The notes under the pieces were generated by a model. It saw only the letters and a program-made list of their open reading frames with translations. It made no database searches and was not told the origin of the DNA. A program made the position numbers and the translations under genes. This document shows positions 7,683 through 12,017 of a stretch of 12,017 nucleotides of DNA, piece by piece. This DNA comes from Ramicandelaber brevisporus (Eukaryota > Kickxellomycota > Ramicandelaberales > Ramicandelaberaceae): positions 14,023 to 26,039 of the forward strand of contig MU602807.1 of assembly GCA_025201865.1 (NCBI GenBank), given 5' to 3'. Numbering within the stretch: the stretch's first letter is position 1; the number at the start of each line of letters is the position of its first letter.

Positions 7683-7779
7683 ACACACTCTGCCCCCTCC
7701 TCCTTCTCCTCCTTCTCCTCTCTTTCATTTAGAATCGATTGAAATGTCTATTTTTATACTGTCCCCCTTTGCTTTATGC

Positions 7780-7785
7780 AATAAA
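7780..7785 (+). terminator. Polyadenylation signal AATAAA of the first CAP gene
   Basis: A canonical AATAAA lies 98 bases after the stop codon at 7680-7682, in an AT-rich pocket after a CT-rich 3' UTR. It is the natural poly(A) signal for the preceding gene. Confidence 0.65.
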
Positions 7786-8395
7786 TTAATGCACAACACT
7801 TGTGGCGTACTCCGAGGACTTTGCCCCCCCTTTTCTACCGCTGCACAGATTGAAGGTAGGAGTGTTGTATCCAATTATTAGCCTGGCCAATGCCATCACC
7901 CAACCACCAGTGTCAGCAAGACTTGCAGAATTCCAAAGTGGCATACAGTGGTTCCTATGTCTTTATTTTGTTTTTGTGTTTTCCCTGTCTTCTTTGCCAC
8001 TCAGCCAACAATAAAGCCACACTCACAGAGTGGCTTGGCATCGGGCAACCTCCTTGCATCTTTTGCCATTGTCGAGGCTGTGATCCGGCCGTTGTTAGTG
8101 TTACTGCTGTTATTGTTGTTGTTGTTTTTCTCTCGCCACCAAAGGGCTATTTGCTTTGCTTCACTTTGCTTTGCCCGAGCTGGTAGCCCGTCAGCCAGTC
8201 AGTCAGTTGGCCAGTCAGTAGCAGAGTCAAACAGTGAACACGGAACGATTTACAGTGTCGTGCATACTACCCAATCCCTCTTTGTCTCATTGACTCACAG
8301 TCAAGCAGTTGCTCTGCAGCCTGCATCAATAGCATAAATAGAGATTTGCAATACAACACTCTTCTCTTTCTGCTTTTCTTTTGCTCGTCAGTACT

Positions 8396-8448
8396 CAACC
8401 TCAACCTCACCTCACCTTGCCTCTACTCTACTCAACTCTACTCAACTC
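8396..8448. repeat. CTCAA/CTCTA pentamer and CTCAAC hexamer tandem repeats
   Basis: CTCAACCTCAACCTCACC-type units pass into five CTCTA or CTCAA pentamers (8421-8445). The tract lies about 60 bases past a TATA-like element at 8333. Confidence 0.8.
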
Positions 8449-8597
8449 GCGTCTTTGCCCTTTTTATTTTTACAAGTTTGGCCTCAAGCAGCGTCCAACC
8501 TCTCTTGACCTCGTCTTCTTTCGCCTTCCAATCAACCTCACATTTTTTACAACATACACGAAGCAGCGCGCTGGACTCGCAACTGGCTATACACGCT

Positions 8598-8633
8598 ACA
8601 CACACAAACATACACACACAAACACACAAACAC
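8598..8633. repeat. CA-rich microsatellite
   Basis: ACACACAC blocks are interrupted by AAC and ATAC. A shorter pure CA run lies at about 9079-9091. Confidence 0.88.
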
Positions 8634-9612
8634 GATAAACACCCACCATCGTTACCGCCAATCTGCCACCGTCTGCCACGACATCCTTCCAATTCCCACG
8701 TTTTGCTTTTTGTTGCGCGCAGGTCCGCATCACACAAATCGCCTAACTGAAGGCTCATCACTAACTAACTAGCAGCACCTACGATCACCACATTACGCCC
8801 AACCTCTTAGATTTGATCCACTCTTCTGCCTCTTCATTTGCAGGAACAATCACTACGCACACATAGACGTCATTTAGCATTAAAGTTGATCAAAAGAAAA
8901 CTCTGATTCACAATCAACTCGCAATCACTCCTGGCTCACACATCCAACTCTTTCTTCCTCTCTCTCTCGCCCGCCCTCGCTCCCTCCCTTGCTATCTCCC
9001 ACGATTTTTACTCCTTTAGCACCTATTTGAACCTTGTTCTCATAACAAACAAAAGCCCTTCTTCTGTTTTTCTCCCATACACACACACACACCTTTTTAG
9101 CCCTCTGTGTTTTTGTGCGTCCCTCATAGCTTCCGTCGGCTTTCTCTCCCCCTCCTCCTCTCAACCGCGCCAAACACTTATCGAGCTGGTTCTCCGCACG
9201 CAACCTTTCCTCCCACCACCAACAGGATCCGGTCTGTCTTCCTTCTCCCGCTCATTCCTTACTTTGCTTCCTTAATATCATCTCACGTCAAAAAGCGTCC
9301 TACTTCTCTTTAGTCTCGCTCCGTTTTCTTTCAGTCTCTCCACACACCCACCCACTCACCCACAGCTCCACACTACTTTACATCAACTTCCTTACACTAA
9401 TACATTAGTTTGTACCACTTAATTAATTTACAGGCTTTGGTTGCATCTCCAGCGTATCGCCATCAGCAGTTCCAGTCACCACCGTAATCGTAATCATCAG
9501 CTAATACCACGCGCGCACACACGCACATACACACATACACCTCCAGGATACTTACGATCCCCGTTCACGCTCGATTCCGCGGTTCATTTAGCGATTTCAT
9601 CACCTACCAGCG

Positions 9613-10530
9613 ATGCGTCCATTTGGCTTCAGTAGTGCTGCTCCCGCGACTGGCTCGCTCTTGACCGTTGGGTCCATGCTGGTGTTCTCCCTCGGCTCTC
9701 TCACATCGTCCGTGAGCGCCTTCAACCCAGCAGTCATGTGCTGCCTGATCAACAAGTTCCGCGCCACCCAGAACCTCGTCCCGCTCGGTTTCCTGGGCTG
9801 CGGCAACCCCGTTTCCGCCCTGTCTGCTCAGCTCCAGGCCAATGTCCTTGCTCAGGGCCACTTCCTCTCCAACCCACTTAGTCTCTTTTCGAATGCGTGC
9901 AAGATTGCTCCCACCTACTGGGTTCAATGCGCGGCGGGTGCTTCGATTTGGAAGACGGAGAACGATGCTGTTAATGCATGGGCTGGTCACGCCGAGCACC
10001 GTGTCTTGCTGGAGAGCCAGCAGATTAATAGCTGCGCGGGTGGTGCTGTCACAGGCTCGAACGGTGTCACGTACTTTTCGTTTGATGGCATTGGAGTTAG
10101 CCCAAGCTACCGCAGTGGGTTGGCAGACCCGTGCTCGCTCGTCGGCCAGGTGTTGAATGCGCTGCCAAGCCTGCCACAGCTGCCGTCGATCCCACAAGTG
10201 GTTCCAGCCGTACCGCAGTTGCCAGCACTGCCGATTGTGTCGCCGCCGCCCCGTAACGCTCAGTCGAACTCTCCACCACCAGCGCCTGCCCCTGCGCCTG
10301 CCCCTGCACATGCTAATCCTGCACCAGCCCCGGCTCCACGCTCCCAGCCAATTCCAATCGCTCCACAGCCGCAACCGCAGCCACAGCAATACCAGCAGCC
10401 GCAGCCAAAGCAGCAGCAGCAACAGCCACATCCTCCATATAATGGTCACTACCGCGGTCGCCACACCACTCCAGGTCCAGTTAACCCGCCACCAGCGTAC
10501 AATGGCGGCGGTAATGGCAAGGACTGCTAA
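9613..10530 (+). CDS. Secreted, divergent CAP-like protein with long Pro/Gln-rich tail
   Basis: The protein has 305 aa. A signal sequence or anchor (hydrophobic ~15-34, cleavage likely after VSA at 36) precedes FNPAVMCCLINKFRATQNLVPL. This aligns with FDPQAMCNLVNGYRARNGVPPL of the protein at 6957, as does CGNPVSALSAQ with CGNAVSNTQTQ. H83 (AQGHF) matches H70, and H129 (HAEHRVLL) matches H116, but the GENI-type motif is gone (CAAGASIWK). The CAP-like part spans ~37-165. The tail (~182-305) has LPQLPSIPQ repeats, an AP block (222-242), a PQ block (250-272) and a Gly-rich end finishing in Cys, suggesting a disordered, wall-associated stalk. The ATG follows a stop-free stretch only 9 bases long. 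The lipid-binding role of CAP proteins may not hold with these losses. The 286-aa opposite-strand frame is its shadow. Confidence 0.85.
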   Translation: MRPFGFSSAAPATGSLLTVGSMLVFSLGSLTSSVSAFNPAVMCCLINKFRATQNLVPLGFLGCGNPVSALSAQLQANVLAQGHFLSNPLSLFSNACKIAPTYWVQCAAGASIWKTENDAVNAWAGHAEHRVLLESQQINSCAGGAVTGSNGVTYFSFDGIGVSPSYRSGLADPCSLVGQVLNALPSLPQLPSIPQVVPAVPQLPALPIVSPPPRNAQSNSPPPAPAPAPAPAHANPAPAPAPRSQPIPIAPQPQPQPQQYQQPQPKQQQQQPHPPYNGHYRGRHTTPGPVNPPPAYNGGGNGKDC

Positions 10531-10845
10531 ATGACTCTTCCTTGACCAAGGCTAGCAACAAATCATAATGGCTGGACTATTGTAGCAGGTTGCTTCCTCC
10601 CCCCCTTCATCATGTGTGTCGTCAATGACCATTTTAAACAAACACCTTAAATGATTAGCACCTTTCCTCAACTTCTATTCACTCCGCGCGCTCCTCATCA
10701 TCCTATTATCACCCCCACCCCCGTTTCGTGCATTTTTTCCTAAAGTCTACATTGATCCCGTTCATTTACCTGATTCGACTCGACTCGATTCGGCTCAATT
10801 AGAGGAAGTGAAATGTAGAGTGGGTTTATACAGTATAAAATTGAG
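10531..10845. other. Intergenic region between convergent genes
   Basis: This 315-bp stretch holds the 3' flanks of the second CAP gene (plus) and the 181-aa gene (minus). It contains C-rich runs and ATTCG/ACTCG pentamers (10773-10792). No canonical AATAAA for either gene was found, and no further gene is visible. Confidence 0.6.
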
Positions 10846-11391
10846 TTAGGCATCTTGACTAGCATTGCTTGAAGATGATGCTTCGCTGCTCCGTGATTCT
10901 AGCAGCTGCCTTAATGGATATGCACATTCTGATGCGACGACTGTGGCCGCAATGATCAATCCCGCGTTAAACGTAAAGTTAACCGCAGGCACTCTCAGCA
11001 ATCCCGGCAATCCCTTTAACATTAGCACAAAAGCGGCAGCTTCACTAACCGCCGACGCCACATGCTTAACCTCCACTTGTCTGCCAACCAGCTCTTCGTT
11101 TCCATATGCCAACTGAGCAGGTATTCTACCAAGCTGCGTATCGCCAATGTACGGAAGCATGCCAACACCACCAGCAACTAGCAAACCGCCAATGGTGTAG
11201 CATGGTAGTGTCCGAAGAGAGTTTAAACGTGCGAGCTGTTTGGCAGTGAGATTTGCGGTACTGGCAGTGCGTGCCTTGCGGCCGTTGGCAAGAAACAAAC
11301 CGCCAACAAGAGTGCTGATCAACGAAGGCGCGGCAGAGATTGACCCGCTTGGCTCGGCACTGGTGGCGTTGCTCGACGTGATTTCAGACAT
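10846..11391 (-). CDS. Unrecognised 181-aa multi-pass membrane protein
   Basis: I do not recognise the family. The ATG at 11391 opens 181 codons ending in TAA. A Ser/Ala-rich N-terminus (1-22) leads to hydrophobic stretches at ~22-35, ~61-83 (TIGGLLVAGGVGMLPYI), ~111-133 and ~138-160, suggesting three or four membrane segments. A basic loop (~38-60) lies after the first and a charged loop with NEELVGRQVEVKH at ~98-110. The C-terminus is Ser-rich. Size and Gly-rich helices would suit a small organelle-membrane protein, but nothing proves a location. The leader upstream is a CAA-type repeat (11398-11448). There is no intron. Coding is supported by the ATG, balanced amino acid use and alternation of hydrophobic and polar blocks. 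Confidence 0.7.
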   Translation of the reverse strand: MSEITSSNATSAEPSGSISAAPSLISTLVGGLFLANGRKARTASTANLTAKQLARLNSLRTLPCYTIGGLLVAGGVGMLPYIGDTQLGRIPAQLAYGNEELVGRQVEVKHVASAVSEAAAFVLMLKGLPGLLRVPAVNFTFNAGLIIAATVVASECAYPLRQLLESRSSEASSSSNASQDA

Positions 11392-11397
11392 TGCTCT

Positions 11398-11448
11398 CGT
11401 TGCTGTTGCTGTTGTTGCTGTTGTTGTTGCTGTTGTTATTGTTGTAGC
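11398..11448 (-). repeat. CAA/CAG trinucleotide repeat in the leader of the 181-aa gene
   Basis: The minus strand reads CAACAACAG-type triplets for about 50 bases, ending six bases before the ATG at 11391. If transcribed it forms an unstructured A/C-rich 5' UTR. The rest of the 11392-11701 gap shows no gene. Confidence 0.85.
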
Positions 11449-11701
11449 GATGAAGGAAGCAAGAAAAGATTAAATTCAGGTTCAAACCAAAAACGCAGAG
11501 GCATGGTTACATCCAGCTTCCTTTAACGAGTCTTGTTCATCACCACCAACACTACTGATAGTTAACTTGATATCAAGTGGCCATCACTCTACTTGTAAAA
11601 GAGTCCTTTCAAGTTACATGACATGGTTTAAAATAAGAGGCGGCTTGGATCCGGAAATAATCCATTGAATGAGAAAAATGCATATTATAATGTGATGGTT
11701 A

Positions 11702-12017
11702 CTAATGGATATCGCTATCATCGCCCATGTCACTCAGCACTAATTCATCGCCATCATCACATTCACTATTTTGTTGACCAATCAATTCACTTGGCTTGAC
11801 GTTGTTAATGATTGTGTCCAATCGGGTAATGAGGAGGCACGAAGCTTGTGTTTTCGCATAAAATAACCTCAATACAAGAGCAGGGGCCGTCAACTGTTGT
11901 TCACCTTTATGTCGTTTATATTGATGGATTCTTTTATATATTTTGGTAATACAACTATAACCACAATCAGGTGCAGTACACAACCAACCTTGAACAATAT
12001 CTGGATGCTGTCGTTGA
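11702..12017 (-). CDS. C-terminal part of a C2H2 zinc-finger protein (runs off right edge)
   Basis: The minus-strand frame is open from the right edge to a TAG stop at 11702-11704, giving about 105 codons with no start needed inside. Near the edge it encodes CTAPDCGYSCITKIYKRIHQ then YKRH. The spacing C-x4-C-x12-H-x4-H matches a classical C2H2 zinc finger. About 65 residues follow: a hydrophobic stretch (APALVLRLFYAKT), then an acidic Asp/Glu-rich C-terminus (CDDGDELVLSDMGDDSDIH). It may be a transcription factor or a finger attached to a mobile-element protein; one finger with an edge cut cannot decide. Local sequence is AT-richer than the genes to the left. The next ~280 bases downstream (minus sense) hold nothing recognisable. 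Confidence 0.6.
   Translation of the reverse strand, partial: QRQHPDIVQGWLCTAPDCGYSCITKIYKRIHQYKRHKGEQQLTAPALVLRLFYAKTQASCLLITRLDTIINNVKPSELIGQQNSECDDGDELVLSDMGDDSDIH

Larger units (their letters stand above)
7786..9612 (+). other. Long non-coding stretch between the two CAP genes; probably promoter and leader of the second
   Basis: No coding region is supported: the open frames are short, pyrimidine- or CA-rich, and resemble no protein. The stretch holds CAGTCAGT-type repeats (~8190-8220), a TATA-like CATAAATAG near 8333, pentamer repeats (8396-8448), CA-rich repeats (8598-8633 and ~9079-9091) and long CT-rich tracts (8930-9000, 9120-9370). An AATAAA at 8010 has no gene in front of it. A good 3' splice site (TTAATTAATTTACAG, ending 9433) lies 180 bases before the next ATG. 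It could be the end of a 5'-UTR intron, but I found no convincing donor. Confidence 0.45.

Noticed and set aside
8346-8761. Overlapping frames of 107-134 aa on both strands in the long gap
   Set aside because: They translate CT- and CA-rich low-complexity DNA, have no family features, and no frame stands out.
9419-9433. 3' splice site of a possible 5'-UTR intron of the second CAP gene
   Set aside because: The acceptor is good, but no convincing donor such as GTACGT or GTAAGT was found upstream, so no intron was called.
9604-10464. 286-aa open frame on the minus strand opposite the second CAP gene
   Set aside because: It is Trp/Arg-rich with repeats mirroring the Pro/Gln codons of the plus strand, and lacks a proper start; it is a shadow.

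Overview
The window is eukaryotic nuclear DNA. It carries a spliced 26S proteasome subunit gene, a TFIIA small-subunit gene, two Pol III-type tRNA genes with the eukaryotic Ser(AGA) and Pro(AGG) anticodons, an AATAAA polyadenylation signal 98 bases past one stop codon, and pyrimidine-rich leaders. Genes are compact and nearly intron-free: only one intron is clear, in RPN1. Secreted CAP/PR-1-like proteins with Pro-Ala-rich tails, CT-rich promoters and homopolymer runs (Gln, Thr, Gly) would suit an intron-poor, possibly early-diverging fungus. That placement is an inference from gene style, not from a phylogenetic marker.

Layout. (1) 1-5647 is a three-gene block framed by a ~120-bp inverted repeat (1-120 and 5529-5647). 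Inside it are a minus-strand gene for an unrecognised 508-aa membrane protein (164-1690), minus-strand TFIIA gamma (1969-2358), and plus-strand RPN1/PSMD2 (2554-5464, one 193-nt intron). TFIIA gamma and RPN1 diverge from a 195-bp shared promoter region. (2) 5666-6169 holds two convergent tRNA genes, Ser(AGA) on plus and Pro(AGG) on minus, with an octamer tandem repeat between them. (3) 6957-7682 and 9613-10530, both plus, encode two paralogous secreted CAP-domain proteins. They are separated by a 1.9-kb pyrimidine-rich, microsatellite-bearing stretch with no convincing gene. (4) A minus-strand 181-aa membrane protein (10846-11391) follows, with a CAA-repeat leader. (5) A partial minus-strand reading frame with one C2H2 zinc finger runs off the right edge (11702-12017).

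The block is mostly housekeeping: general transcription (TFIIA), protein degradation (19S base subunit) and translation (tRNAs). The CAP pair and the membrane proteins are the lineage-specific part. The most unusual structural signal is the inverted repeat. Its two copies lie just past the stop codons of two outward-facing genes, and the right copy ends 18 bp before tRNA-Ser. This suggests an inverted duplication of a tRNA flank or a dispersed tRNA-associated repeat. I saw no CRISPR array, no intact transposon and no clear new multi-gene system.
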